From assembly GCA_016712345.1 (NCBI GenBank), contig JADJRH010000011.1, positions 310,001 to 374,000 of the forward strand: 64,000 bases of DNA, read 5' to 3'. The stretch comes from Polyangiaceae bacterium. GTDB taxonomy: Bacteria > Myxococcota_A > Polyangia > Polyangiales > Polyangiaceae. Shown here one piece after another: positions 15,705 to 24,260 of this stretch (position 1 is the first letter of the stretch; each line of letters starts with the position of its first letter). The position numbers were made by a program, and so were the translations under genes. Below the pieces are notes generated by a model, which saw only the letters and a program-made list of their open reading frames with translations, was not told the DNA's origin and searched no databases.

Positions 15705-16141
15705 CGTTCATTTCCTCCAATTTGCCGCGCGCTGAAAAAGACCGGTAGGTAGCGGAGTTTGCGCGAGGCTTCATCTGTCGTTGGCGTTGTCCGTTTCGCA
15801 AAGCGCGCGCGCCGATAACGGACTCGCGAGCGCAGGGCCTACCATTTGGCCCGCCATCTTCGCGAGTCAGACCTTCGTGCGTCAAGAAGTTTTGGCCGCA
15901 AAATCAAGGTTTTTTCGTGATGGAAAGTTGCAGCGTTGCTGCGTGCTCTGCTGACATCCCTCTTCAATAAGGAGTTCCTCGTAAATGAGGATCCAGAGAT
16001 CGGACGACCCGACTCTTCGATAAGCGCCTCAAGCTCACGGCCACGTTCATGGTTCGCTTGCGATTTGGAAAGAGCGGCGGATATATTCGCTCCCGCTAGC
16101 GTTTTTATTCTGATCTTGCGGCGAAACGAAAGGATTCATCG
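15705..16141. promoter_or_regulatory. Divergent promoter region between two motor operons
   Basis: 437 bp without a credible gene. For the plus-strand operon a sigma70-like pair is visible: TTGCGA (16058-16063), 18-bp spacer, TATATT (16082-16087), about 55 bp before ATG 16142, with GAAAGGA as ribosome site. No equally clear pair was found for the minus strand. Confidence 0.5.
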
Positions 16142-16819
16142 ATGCGTCATCTGTTGATGCTGGCGGCCGACGGTGGTGGCGAAAGCATGTTGTGGGGTGC
16201 CATCAAGCACAATCCCACGTTCCTCATCATCAACCTGGTCGTGTCCGCCGTCGTCGTCACGATCATCATCGAGCGGGCTGCGTTCCAACTCGGTCGTTAT
16301 CGTGTGAATTCTCGCGAGTTTTTCGCCCAAATCAAAAAGCTGGTTGCGGCCGGCAATATCGATCGGGCGATCAAACTTTGCGACGCCAGCGATTACCCGA
16401 TTTTGCAACTCGTGAAGAGCGGTCTCACTCACGCCAACAAAGGCCCCGATGAGATCGATGCGGCTCTCAGCGAAAAGCTCTCGGAGCTAAAGCCCGAGGT
16501 TGAAAAGCGAGATGCGGCGCTCTGGTCGCTCGCGAACATTGCAACCCTCGTCGGTCTGATCGGCACGGTGTCCGGTCTCATCACAACGTTTTCGTCGATC
16601 GCCGTGCCCGGCCTTTCGCAGGCCGACAAACAGCGCATGCTGTCAAACGGTATCGCAGAAGCGATGTACAACACGGCGTTCGGTCTCGGCATCGCCGTTG
16701 TTTGCATGATCGCGCACGTGCTTTTGCACACGCGGTCGAAGAACATTCAGCACGATCTGGAGAGCACGACCGAGCGCGTGTTCAACCTGCTCACAATCAG
16801 CAACAAGCCCGGCTATTGA
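16142..16819 (+). CDS. MotA/TolQ/ExbB-family proton channel subunit
   Basis: 225 residues. Three membrane segments: NLVVSAVVVTIIIERAAFQL (about 30-50), SLANIATLVGLIGTVSGLIT (about 130) and AFGLGIAVVCMIAHVLL (about 180). GLIGTVSGLI and the following SS-A-x-G run are the ExbB/TolQ signature. First gene of the plus-strand ExbB-ExbD-ExbD set; same layout as the minus-strand set but clearly diverged in sequence, so the two are old duplicates or separate acquisitions rather than a recent copy. Confidence 0.94.
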   Translation: MRHLLMLAADGGGESMLWGAIKHNPTFLIINLVVSAVVVTIIIERAAFQLGRYRVNSREFFAQIKKLVAAGNIDRAIKLCDASDYPILQLVKSGLTHANKGPDEIDAALSEKLSELKPEVEKRDAALWSLANIATLVGLIGTVSGLITTFSSIAVPGLSQADKQRMLSNGIAEAMYNTAFGLGIAVVCMIAHVLLHTRSKNIQHDLESTTERVFNLLTISNKPGY

Positions 16820-16850
16820 TGCTCACGGTGCTCGTGCGAGGAGGGCCACA

Positions 16851-17417
16851 ATGGCCGAAACCCAAGACGATGTTCCGCTGAGTGCAGCACAGCGATCGAG
16901 GATTCGCAGGCTCTCGCAGCCTAGAGAACCCGACGCCGGTGAAGAAGCCGGCGAGCTGAACGTCATCCCGTACCTCGACATCATCACGAACATCTTGATG
17001 TTCGTGCTCGCGAGCATTTCGGTCACGTTCGTCGCTTCGATCGAAACCACACCACCGTCGATCGGCGGTGGAAAAGTGCGGGCCGAACTTCAGAGCAAAG
17101 CTCTCAACCTGTCGGTGTTCGTCACCGGTCAAGGCGTGTCGCTCAAAACATCCGGTGGCAACATCGCCACCGGGTGCAGCGACGTGGGTTCGGGCATCAC
17201 CGTGCCGAAGAAGGGCGACGACTACGACTATCCGTCGCTCACCGCGTGCGCAAAACGTCTAAAAAACGCGCGCGATGAGTTCAAGACCGAAACGCAGGTA
17301 ACCATCACCGCCAACCCCGGTGTTGATTACAAAACGATCATCGACGTGATGGACGCCATCCGGAGCGACGGCCAAGAAGAGCTGTTTCCCGAGGTACACT
17401 TCGGGGTGGCGCGATGA
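16851..17417 (+). CDS. ExbD/TolR-family motor subunit
   Basis: 188 residues. An unusually long cytoplasmic N-terminus (about 40 residues, SAAQRSRIRRLSQPREPDAGEE type) precedes ELNVIPYLDIITNILMFVLASISVTF, with the motor Asp in YLD. The periplasmic domain ends ITANPGVDYKTIIDVMDAIRS, the usual ExbD end. ATG 16851; the stop overlaps the next start (ATGA at 17414). Partner of the ExbB gene upstream. Confidence 0.92.
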   Translation: MAETQDDVPLSAAQRSRIRRLSQPREPDAGEEAGELNVIPYLDIITNILMFVLASISVTFVASIETTPPSIGGGKVRAELQSKALNLSVFVTGQGVSLKTSGGNIATGCSDVGSGITVPKKGDDYDYPSLTACAKRLKNARDEFKTETQVTITANPGVDYKTIIDVMDAIRSDGQEELFPEVHFGVAR

Positions 17418-18019
17418 GCGAACCGGCAAAAGCGGCCCCGCCGAAACAGGCGAGCGTTGTCAAGTACAAAGCGGCGCTTCGAAAGTCGATTCGGAAAAAC
17501 GCCAAAGAGCCTGAAATCGACTTTTTGAACATCACCGCCATGCTCGACATGATGACGATCATCCTCGTCTTCTTGCTCAAGAGCATGGCGTCGTCGTCGG
17601 CGTCCATTCCGCAGTCCGACGATCTCACGCTGCCCGTCAGCGTGATGTCGAGCGAGCCCAGTCAAGAAGGCGTTGTGGTCGTGGTGTCAAAAACGCAGAT
17701 CCTCGTGGGTGAAAATCCCGAGCCGATCGTGCTTCTCCCGAGCCGCGAGCAGCTCTCGCAATCGGGCGTCGACGCCAAATACAAGCGCAGCGGCCCCAAC
17801 GATCTCTACATCGTGCCGCTCGCCAACGCGCTCTCGTCCGCGCGCGACACTGACAAGAAAGTGCGAGCCGCCAAAGGGCTCGACACCGGTTCTTCAGAAG
17901 CGATCATCGTCGCCGACGGAACCACCCCGTATCGTTTGCTCATCGAGGTTCTGTTCACCCTCGGCCAGAGCGAATACGGGAAGTATCACCTGATGGTCAT
18001 CAGCGGCAAAAAGAAGTAG
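17414..18019 (+). CDS. ExbD/TolR-family motor subunit
   Basis: 201 residues from ATG 17414, overlapping the previous stop by 4 bp. Basic N-terminus, then IDFLNITAMLDMMTIILVFLLKS with the motor Asp in MLDMM, and a periplasmic domain ending EAIIVADGTTPYRLLIEVLFTLG. Compared with the other three ExbD proteins here, its helix is Met-rich and ends in Lys. Together with the two preceding genes it completes an ExbB plus two ExbD set; in Myxococcus the gliding motor AglR-AglQ-AglS has the same one-plus-two composition (known from that system). Similarity of role is inference. Confidence 0.92.
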   Translation: MSEPAKAAPPKQASVVKYKAALRKSIRKNAKEPEIDFLNITAMLDMMTIILVFLLKSMASSSASIPQSDDLTLPVSVMSSEPSQEGVVVVVSKTQILVGENPEPIVLLPSREQLSQSGVDAKYKRSGPNDLYIVPLANALSSARDTDKKVRAAKGLDTGSSEAIIVADGTTPYRLLIEVLFTLGQSEYGKYHLMVISGKKK

Positions 18020-18399
18020 GCCGCCTTTCCCACTCAAAGTTGCATTTGGGGGCGGGGGCTCCGCCCCCGCAACGCCCCCGCCAGACTCGCTCGTCAACGA
18101 GCGCGCGGGCGGGAAGGGCGCTCGCGACCGATCGCGTGTTCGCGCTGAATGGGGCCCACCCAACTCGCGGGTCACGGGGCCCCAACCCCGTGCCTCCGCT
18201 CGAACACGATGGTCCCCCCATTCATCGCTCAACGCGATCAGTCGCTCGCTTGCGTTCCCGGCCGGGCTTCGTTCACTCGCTCGTTCACCCCCACCAGACT
18301 CGCTCGTGAACGAGCGCGGCGAGGGAGCGCACTTCCCCGCCCCGTTCAATCGCTGCGAAGCGGCGGCAATCAACCCATCGGGTTGATTGAATCGCGGTA
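18020..18399. repeat. Repeat-rich region between convergent genes
   Basis: 380 bp without a gene. From left: the 33-bp palindromic repeat (18048-18080); CCAGACTCGCTCGT (start of a 25-bp unit, 18081-18105) repeated with one mismatch at 18294-18318, each unit holding a GCTCGT-x-AACGAGC hairpin; further CGCTCG/CGAGCG palindromes; and the truncated copy of the 74-bp element from 18351. No sign of coding function. Confidence 0.8.
18048..18080. repeat. 33-bp GC-rich palindromic repeat, intergenic copy
   Basis: Identical over 33 bp to 4262-4294. Here it is intergenic, 29 bp past the stop of the last ExbD gene, where it could act as a terminator hairpin (GGGGGCGGGGGC against GCCCCCGC). Confidence 0.9.
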
Positions 18400-18404
18400 C
18401 TAGT
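18351..18404. mobile_element. Truncated inverted copy of the 74-bp palindromic element
   Basis: These 54 bp match the reverse complement of 26884-26937 with a single mismatch. The right terminal repeat ACTAGT end is intact and supplies the TAG stop codon of the SNF2 gene (18400-18402); the left terminal repeat is missing. Confidence 0.8.
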
Positions 18405-21174
18405 CGATGGCGAACAGCTCTTCGATATCGGCTTTGGTGAGCTTCTTTGCGCCGCCGGTATCTTCACTGAGCACCTGCGCCACAAGCTCGCGCTTCTTGG
18501 CCTTGAGCTGAAGGATCTTCTCTTCGATCGTTCCGGCGGCGACCAACCGATAGGCCGTCACCACCTTGGTTTGGCCGATGCGGTGCGCGCGATCGATTGC
18601 CTGCGCTTCCACCGCCGGGTTCCACCAGGGATCGAAGTGCACGACGGTGTCGGCCGCCGTGAGGTTTAGGCCCGTGCCGCCGGCTTTCAGGCTGATCAAG
18701 AACACCGGAACGCTTGGATCGTTTTGGAAACGCTCCACACGTTCGGCGCGGTCTTTCGTGGAACCGTCGAGATACTCGTACGGCACGCTGTCCTCTTTCA
18801 GCGCCTTTTCGATGAGCTTGAGCATCATCACAAACTGGCTGAAAACGAGGATTTTGTGACCACCCTCAACTGCCTCTGAAACAAGCTCGCGCAGGGCAAC
18901 GAGCTTGCCGGAGTCATCGTCGGAGAGGTCACGCGGCAGCCCGAGAAGCCTCGGATCGCACGCCGCCTGGCGAAGCCTTGTGAGGCCCGCAAGGATCTGA
19001 ATCTGACTCTTTGCGAGTCCCACGCGCTCCACTTCGCCGAGCACCTGCGCGCGCACTTCGCGAGCCACTTGCATGTAGATCTGACGCTGCTCGCCCATGA
19101 GATCGCAGATTTGATCCATCTCGATTTTCTCGGGCAGATCTTGAGCAACCTCTTGTTTCGTGCGGCGCAGGATGAACGGGTGGATGGTTGCGCGAAGGCG
19201 CTGCGCCGCGCGGTAATCACCCGCTTCGATCGGGCGCGAAAAACGCTGCTCAAAGCGGTCAAGCGGCCCGAGGAGGCCCGGCGAAACAAAGTCGAAGATC
19301 GACCAAATCTCGGACAACCGGTTTTCAATCGGTGTGCCGGTGAGGGCCAGTCGACGTTTTGATCGAAGCTTTTTGGCAGCGGCCGCCGTAGCGCTCATCG
19401 GATTTTTGATGTGCTGCGCTTCGTCCAAGATCGCGTACGTCAAATCGAGATCCGCAACGAAATCTTCGTCGCGGCGCAAGAGCGCGTAGCTCGTGATGAT
19501 GACTTCCGCTTCACGAATTTCATCCGCCAGCTCTTTGCGCCCCGTGCCATGCCAGAGCGCCACTTTGAGCGTTGGAGAAAAACGAGCCAGCTCGCGCTCC
19601 CAGTTGGTGACAACGCTTGTGGGCGCCACAATGAGCGCTTTGATCTTCTTGTCCTCCTGCTTCACGGCAAGGAGCAGCGCGATCGTTTGAATGGTCTTTC
19701 CAAGGCCCATGTCGTCGGCGAGAACGCCGCCCGAGCCGAGGTCGTGAATGAACTTGAGCCACGACAAACCCGCCTCTTGGTAGGGGCGAAGTGTGGCTTT
19801 GAGGTTGCGCGGCTTCTTTGTTGTTTCGATCTCTTCGAGGTTGCCAAGCTTTTGAAAGAGCTGCCGCGCCGAGCCCGAAACGTTGGCTCCCTGCGTGTGT
19901 TGCAACAGTTCTTGAACACGCCCGGCGTGAGCGAGCCCCAGCTTGCCGCCGCGGCCCGCCGCTGTGAGCAGCTCCACTTCGCGATCGAGAACGGCGCGAA
20001 TTTGATCGGGATCGATCGGCGCAAACGAGCCGTCGCTGAGGCGCACGTATTTGCGCCCTTCCGCCAGGCACCTCCGCAGTTCGTCGCGGTCGACGCCCAC
20101 ACCCTCGGCCTCGAACGACAGCTTCACGTTCAGCCAATCCATGCCGCTCGTGACTTTTGCAAACGCACGCACGTTGGCCGAGCGAACCTGCGTGTCGACG
20201 AGATCGTCGGGCACGAAGAGATCCCACGTATCGGGAAGCTCCCCGAGACCTTCCGTCCAGAACCGAATGGCGGCGTCGCCGCGCGCAACGAACATCTGCC
20301 CCGCTTCGTCCGGCGTGAGGCCCAACGCAGCGAGCTTGTTTGCCGCGTCTTGTTGCGCGGCAATATCCACGCGGATGCACCGTGCGCGCTTCGAACCTTC
20401 TTCGGGCGGACGCACAATGATCGGCAGCGTGATGCCGTCGGCGCGCACAGGCATCTCCACGTCGCCGTACGCCGCGAACAGCGACACTTCGGCATGAACG
20501 AGCGACCCGCCGGCGCGCATGCGAAACGTTGGCACCAAGTCCACAACATCGGCGATTTGAGCCAAATCCGGCAGCTCGGCACCCACCTCCAAAGCGACGC
20601 GCGGAAGCCCTTGCATAATGAGCTGCGGCAACTCGCTCATCGGCTCGCCGATGGTCGGCGAGCGCAGCAATCGACGCATCGCCGCGGGGGAAACGCGCTT
20701 GTCCACGCGGCGCGCAATGCCTTCCTGCGTGTCGATGTGCCAGCCCGGCCACCCGTCGAACCAGCCGCCTTGAAGCAGCGAAAAACGCCTCTTGTCGCTG
20801 CTGCGCTCAAAGCTCGTTTTCACAATGATCGTGTCGCCTCCCACCGTTTCGAGGTCAAAACGGGGACGCAGCGTTTCTTCACCGAAGCGAAGCTGCATGA
20901 GCGCCGGTTCGAGCAGCACCTTTTGGCCATCGAGAAGCGGCAACAGTTCCGCAACGTCTTCGCCGCGCACGTCCACCGCCGGGTGACGGGGGTTTCCGCT
21001 TTCAAACCGGGCGAGCAGTCGCAGCGCATCGCGATCCGGCGTTGGATAGAGCGACTGCCATCCGAGCGCGGTGGACGGAAGGATGGGCACGCGCGCTTCC
21101 GCATCGAGCACTGTGACGGTGAGCGCGCCCTGCCGCACGTGCAGGCGAAACTCCACGCGCCGTTGCCCAGCCAA
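18400..21174 (-). CDS. SNF2-family DNA-dependent ATPase, N-terminus out of frame
   Basis: 924 residues as read from TTG 21174. The C-terminal half is a complete Swi2/Snf2 motor: DDMGLGKTIQT (motif I), APTSVVTNWERE (Ia), DEAQHIKN (II), LTGTPIENRL (III), VFLISLKAGGTGLNLTAAD (V) and DRAHRIGQ (VI). These ATPases translocate on double-stranded DNA; bacterial ones occur in repair and defence. The N-terminal half is the usual bacterial SNF2-associated region. The family normally starts with a SWIM zinc finger, and exactly such a domain lies upstream in another frame (21175-21758), so the true gene is probably longer and broken or misread. The stop codon is inside a repeat element. Confidence 0.9.
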   Translation of the reverse strand: MAGQRRVEFRLHVRQGALTVTVLDAEARVPILPSTALGWQSLYPTPDRDALRLLARFESGNPRHPAVDVRGEDVAELLPLLDGQKVLLEPALMQLRFGEETLRPRFDLETVGGDTIIVKTSFERSSDKRRFSLLQGGWFDGWPGWHIDTQEGIARRVDKRVSPAAMRRLLRSPTIGEPMSELPQLIMQGLPRVALEVGAELPDLAQIADVVDLVPTFRMRAGGSLVHAEVSLFAAYGDVEMPVRADGITLPIIVRPPEEGSKRARCIRVDIAAQQDAANKLAALGLTPDEAGQMFVARGDAAIRFWTEGLGELPDTWDLFVPDDLVDTQVRSANVRAFAKVTSGMDWLNVKLSFEAEGVGVDRDELRRCLAEGRKYVRLSDGSFAPIDPDQIRAVLDREVELLTAAGRGGKLGLAHAGRVQELLQHTQGANVSGSARQLFQKLGNLEEIETTKKPRNLKATLRPYQEAGLSWLKFIHDLGSGGVLADDMGLGKTIQTIALLLAVKQEDKKIKALIVAPTSVVTNWERELARFSPTLKVALWHGTGRKELADEIREAEVIITSYALLRRDEDFVADLDLTYAILDEAQHIKNPMSATAAAAKKLRSKRRLALTGTPIENRLSEIWSIFDFVSPGLLGPLDRFEQRFSRPIEAGDYRAAQRLRATIHPFILRRTKQEVAQDLPEKIEMDQICDLMGEQRQIYMQVAREVRAQVLGEVERVGLAKSQIQILAGLTRLRQAACDPRLLGLPRDLSDDDSGKLVALRELVSEAVEGGHKILVFSQFVMMLKLIEKALKEDSVPYEYLDGSTKDRAERVERFQNDPSVPVFLISLKAGGTGLNLTAADTVVHFDPWWNPAVEAQAIDRAHRIGQTKVVTAYRLVAAGTIEEKILQLKAKKRELVAQVLSEDTGGAKKLTKADIEELFAID

Positions 21175-21758
21175 ACCTTCGGGCGGCAGCCAGCGCCGAT
21201 GCCCGTCTGCCGCGCCGTAGCGTCGTGCGCGGGCGGCGTCAGCGTGATCGGCGGCGCGCCCACCTGGCCCATCGGGCCCATCGGCTGCGAGTGCGGCGTC
21301 GGCAACATCGGAGGCGTGGAAGTTGGGCGCCCCACAACGCGTCGTTGCTGCTGTTCCCTACGTCGAATGCGATTGGCCACAGCGGCGCCGCCGGCATGCG
21401 CTGTTTGCGGAACAATCGGCGCAATCGGCGGCGGCTCGCGACGCGGCTGCGAACCGCGGGCGTGATCGCGTACGGCGATCAAAAGCGCGCCGACATGTTT
21501 GCAATGTTGCCCGCTCTTCGAAAACGCCGGGCATGTACACCGGCTTTTTATTCCGTCGGGGGTCAACTCCACCATCACCGGATACGACTCGCCGTCGTTT
21601 CCGCGAACAGTGCCGCTTGCGCTCATGTCGTTCGCGACGACCTCGTCGACGACGCGCCGACGAAAATACTCCAGGCCGCGAAGGAAAGTGCGGGCACCCA
21701 ACAAGCGGCGCAAACCGCGATCACTTAAAGTCGAAAGGGCGTCAGAAATAGGGGACAC
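21175..21758 (-). pseudogene. SWIM zinc-finger N-terminal part of the SNF2 protein, different frame
   Basis: From GTG 21758 this frame reads a SWIM domain: YPVMVELTPDGIKSRCTCP, then a CKH about 10 residues later, i.e. the C-x-C-x(n)-C-x-H zinc ligands that bind DNA or protein. A Pro/Met linker follows (PTSTPPMLPTPHSQP). Beyond about 21200 the translation loses protein character while the SNF2 frame gains it (RRWLPPEGLAGQRR). A -1 change between about 21200 and 21260 joins both into one protein of about 1,115 residues. Either a true frameshift mutation or a sequence error; no strong slippery heptamer is visible. Confidence 0.7.
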
Positions 21759-22018
21759 TGCAAGACCACCTGAGAAGTTGGTGCGCGCTCTTGTCGCGCG
21801 GGTGGCGAAACATCGATTTCGATCGGCGGTACCGTTCCGTTCAAGGCGGCGGGCTCACGAACATCGAGCCGGCGCCGGACCTCCCCCGGATCGCCGATCA
21901 CCTTCGGCACGCGACGTTACCGCTGTGCAAAACGCACGTTGGTTACCGCCGCTCCTCGGTAGGCGCTTCCGCGTCGTTGGTCATTTCGCGGAGCGTTTCC
22001 GAGTCACTCTCTTGTCCA

Positions 22019-24241
22019 TCAAGCGAAAAACGGCAAGAAAATAAGCGCCAATAATGGCAGCAACTGCACGAGCAGGTGAATGACCGGGCACACCACGTCC
22101 TTGAGGACATCGCCGACGGTGTCGCCGACGATGGCCGCTGCGTACGTGGGATTCTCCGCTCTCCCACCAAGCTCATCGACGAGATACCTCCCGCCGTGAG
22201 CGCCTGTCGCGATGTACTTCTTCGCGTTGTCCCACGCGCCTCCTGCGTGCGCGAGGAGCAGCGAAGATAATACGCCGACGGTTGTCGCCGCCAGCAGGAA
22301 TGCTGCCACGGCGTCCGAGGGCAACAGAGAATAACCCTCCACTTTCGCAAAGCGCAAGGCGACTCCGAGTGTTACCGGGGCGGCAACGATGACCACTGCC
22401 GGCCAGATCATCTGCCGCAATGCCGCCCGCGCCAGCATCTCAATCACCGCCTCATGATCGGTCGCGGCACCGCTCGGTCTGGCCCGCATTTGACGCCGAG
22501 CCTCGTCCGCCACGCGCCGGGCCGATCGCACTGCGCTGCCGATGCACCGCGCCGCGATCCACGCCACCAAAAGCACCCCTGCAAGCGCGGCAACGATCAC
22601 TTCCGCCCGGTCAACGCGCAACGCGATCACCTTGCGGACCGTCGCCTCACCGGTTGGCACACGCGCGCGCGCCGCATCCAGAAATGCCGGCAACAGAAGC
22701 AGCGCCGTCAAGGCCGCGCCTGCGGCCGCAAATCCTTTTGACCAGGTCTTGATCGTGTTTCCCGCGGCATCGAGCACCAGCGTTCGACCGCGAACGTCGG
22801 GTCGCTCTCGCGCCACGGTCATCTGAACAATCCCCCCGGCGCCGTCCACAATCGGTCCAAATCCATCGGCCGAAAGCACATATCCAGACGCACCCAACAT
22901 CCCCGCCGCACACGCCGCCAAACCGAACAAGCCACCGTCGGCGAGGCCCGATCGGCGGCCCAGTTCAAACGCGCCCACAGCCGCGAACGACAAAACGATC
23001 ACGTACGGAAGCATGCTGTCGAGCCCGAGCGCGCCGCCGCGCAACAGCGTGAGCGTGGGCCCACCGCGCGACATTTCAGCCAATTCGCGAACAGGCCCAT
23101 ACCGCTGCTCGGTGAAATATTGCGCCACGAAAAGCAGCACGATCGTCGCAATCGATCCCACCATGCTCGCGCCGAAAAAAAGCCACCACGTTGGACCGAG
23201 CAGCCACTTCGAAAGGCCCATCAGACCCACAGCGTGAAGAACCGTCGTCACGTACAAACCGCGTGCAAGCGCATGCAGCGGATCTTCGCGATCGTCGGTG
23301 CGAACCACCATCACCCCAAACGCCGATGCGAGCAGCCCAAACGCGCGCGCCACCAAGGGAAACAACATGACGCCCACCGCGCTCACCACCGACGCGTTGT
23401 TTCGAAAGAGCAGTGCCCCGGCAAACATCGCCGCCACATTTTCGGTGGCCGAAGCCGCGAACAATCCCGCGGCGCGCCCCGCTCCGCCGCCCACCAAATC
23501 GCCGGCAAGATCCGCCAATGCCGCCGGATTTTGCGCGTCGTCTTCGGCAAGCCCGTTTTCTTTTCCGGCGAGATCCGAGCCGATATCGGCCGCCGTTCCA
23601 AAGGATCCGCCCGAAAGTGTACTCAACAATCCGGCAAACACAGCGCCCAGCGGAAAGCCCATAATCAGCGCCGGAATTTGAGGCACGAGCCGCAGCGCCG
23701 GAGCCGGATCCGCACCAAATCCACCGCGGTATGCAAACACCGCGGCAAACAACCCGGCCGTTCCGATCAAACTGAGCGCGCCGAGCGAAAGGGCCGAGAT
23801 CGAAGCCCCCCGCACCGAAATCTGAAGCGCTTGATCGATCGATTTTTTCGCCCCGCTCGCCGCATGCAAGGCTGCCCGCGCTCCGACGCGCGTTGTCAAA
23901 AACGAAGCCGTCAGCGACCCCAACACACCCAATGCGAAACTCGCAGTGAGCCACACACCTGTTTCGAGTGAACTCACCGGCTGGTTCTGTCCCGTTTTTT
24001 GCAACAGCCCGTACGAAAGAAAAATCGCACCGCCGAGCACGGCCGCCACCGCGCCGACTGTTGTCGCCTGTTGCCGAACAAACGTCTCCGCGGCCACGCG
24101 AAGTTGTCCCGCAACGCGCACAATGTCCGGCTCACCCTCGGGCGCATGAAGCACCAAACGCGCCACGTACGCCGCGAAAATCAGCGCCAGCGAAGCAATG
24201 GCAAAAACAAGAATCAACTCCACGAAACGCCCGGCCCCCAA
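22019..24241 (-). CDS. Membrane-bound pyrophosphatase homologue with altered active site
   Basis: 740 residues, about 15-16 membrane segments, the size of HppA-type H+/Na+-pumping pyrophosphatases. Conserved phrases: GGSFGTAADIGSDLAGK (210-227), EDDAQNPAALAD, RPDVRGRT, AGNT-x-K-x-x-SKG, GGAWDNAKKYI and VGDTVGDVLKD near the C-terminus. But the pyrophosphate/Mg2+ motif ADNVGDNVGDCAG of known enzymes reads ADLAGDLVGGGAG here: two Asn are Leu and the third Asp is Gly252, and the Glu two residues after the Lys of DIGSDLAGK is Asn. Lys after GNT-x resembles K+-independent enzymes. The gene lies 20 bp downstream of the TPR gene. Activity is doubtful; a diverged pump or non-enzymatic homologue are both possible. 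Confidence 0.88.
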   Translation of the reverse strand: MGAGRFVELILVFAIASLALIFAAYVARLVLHAPEGEPDIVRVAGQLRVAAETFVRQQATTVGAVAAVLGGAIFLSYGLLQKTGQNQPVSSLETGVWLTASFALGVLGSLTASFLTTRVGARAALHAASGAKKSIDQALQISVRGASISALSLGALSLIGTAGLFAAVFAYRGGFGADPAPALRLVPQIPALIMGFPLGAVFAGLLSTLSGGSFGTAADIGSDLAGKENGLAEDDAQNPAALADLAGDLVGGGAGRAAGLFAASATENVAAMFAGALLFRNNASVVSAVGVMLFPLVARAFGLLASAFGVMVVRTDDREDPLHALARGLYVTTVLHAVGLMGLSKWLLGPTWWLFFGASMVGSIATIVLLFVAQYFTEQRYGPVRELAEMSRGGPTLTLLRGGALGLDSMLPYVIVLSFAAVGAFELGRRSGLADGGLFGLAACAAGMLGASGYVLSADGFGPIVDGAGGIVQMTVARERPDVRGRTLVLDAAGNTIKTWSKGFAAAGAALTALLLLPAFLDAARARVPTGEATVRKVIALRVDRAEVIVAALAGVLLVAWIAARCIGSAVRSARRVADEARRQMRARPSGAATDHEAVIEMLARAALRQMIWPAVVIVAAPVTLGVALRFAKVEGYSLLPSDAVAAFLLAATTVGVLSSLLLAHAGGAWDNAKKYIATGAHGGRYLVDELGGRAENPTYAAAIVGDTVGDVLKDVVCPVIHLLVQLLPLLALIFLPFFA

Positions 24242-24260
24242 ACCGTAAGCGCCATTGAAC

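Noticed and set aside
19411..21465. 684-residue open frame on the plus strand opposite the SNF2 gene
   Set aside because: Arg/His-rich composition without motifs, antisense to a gene with all SNF2 motifs; a by-product of GC-rich codon use.
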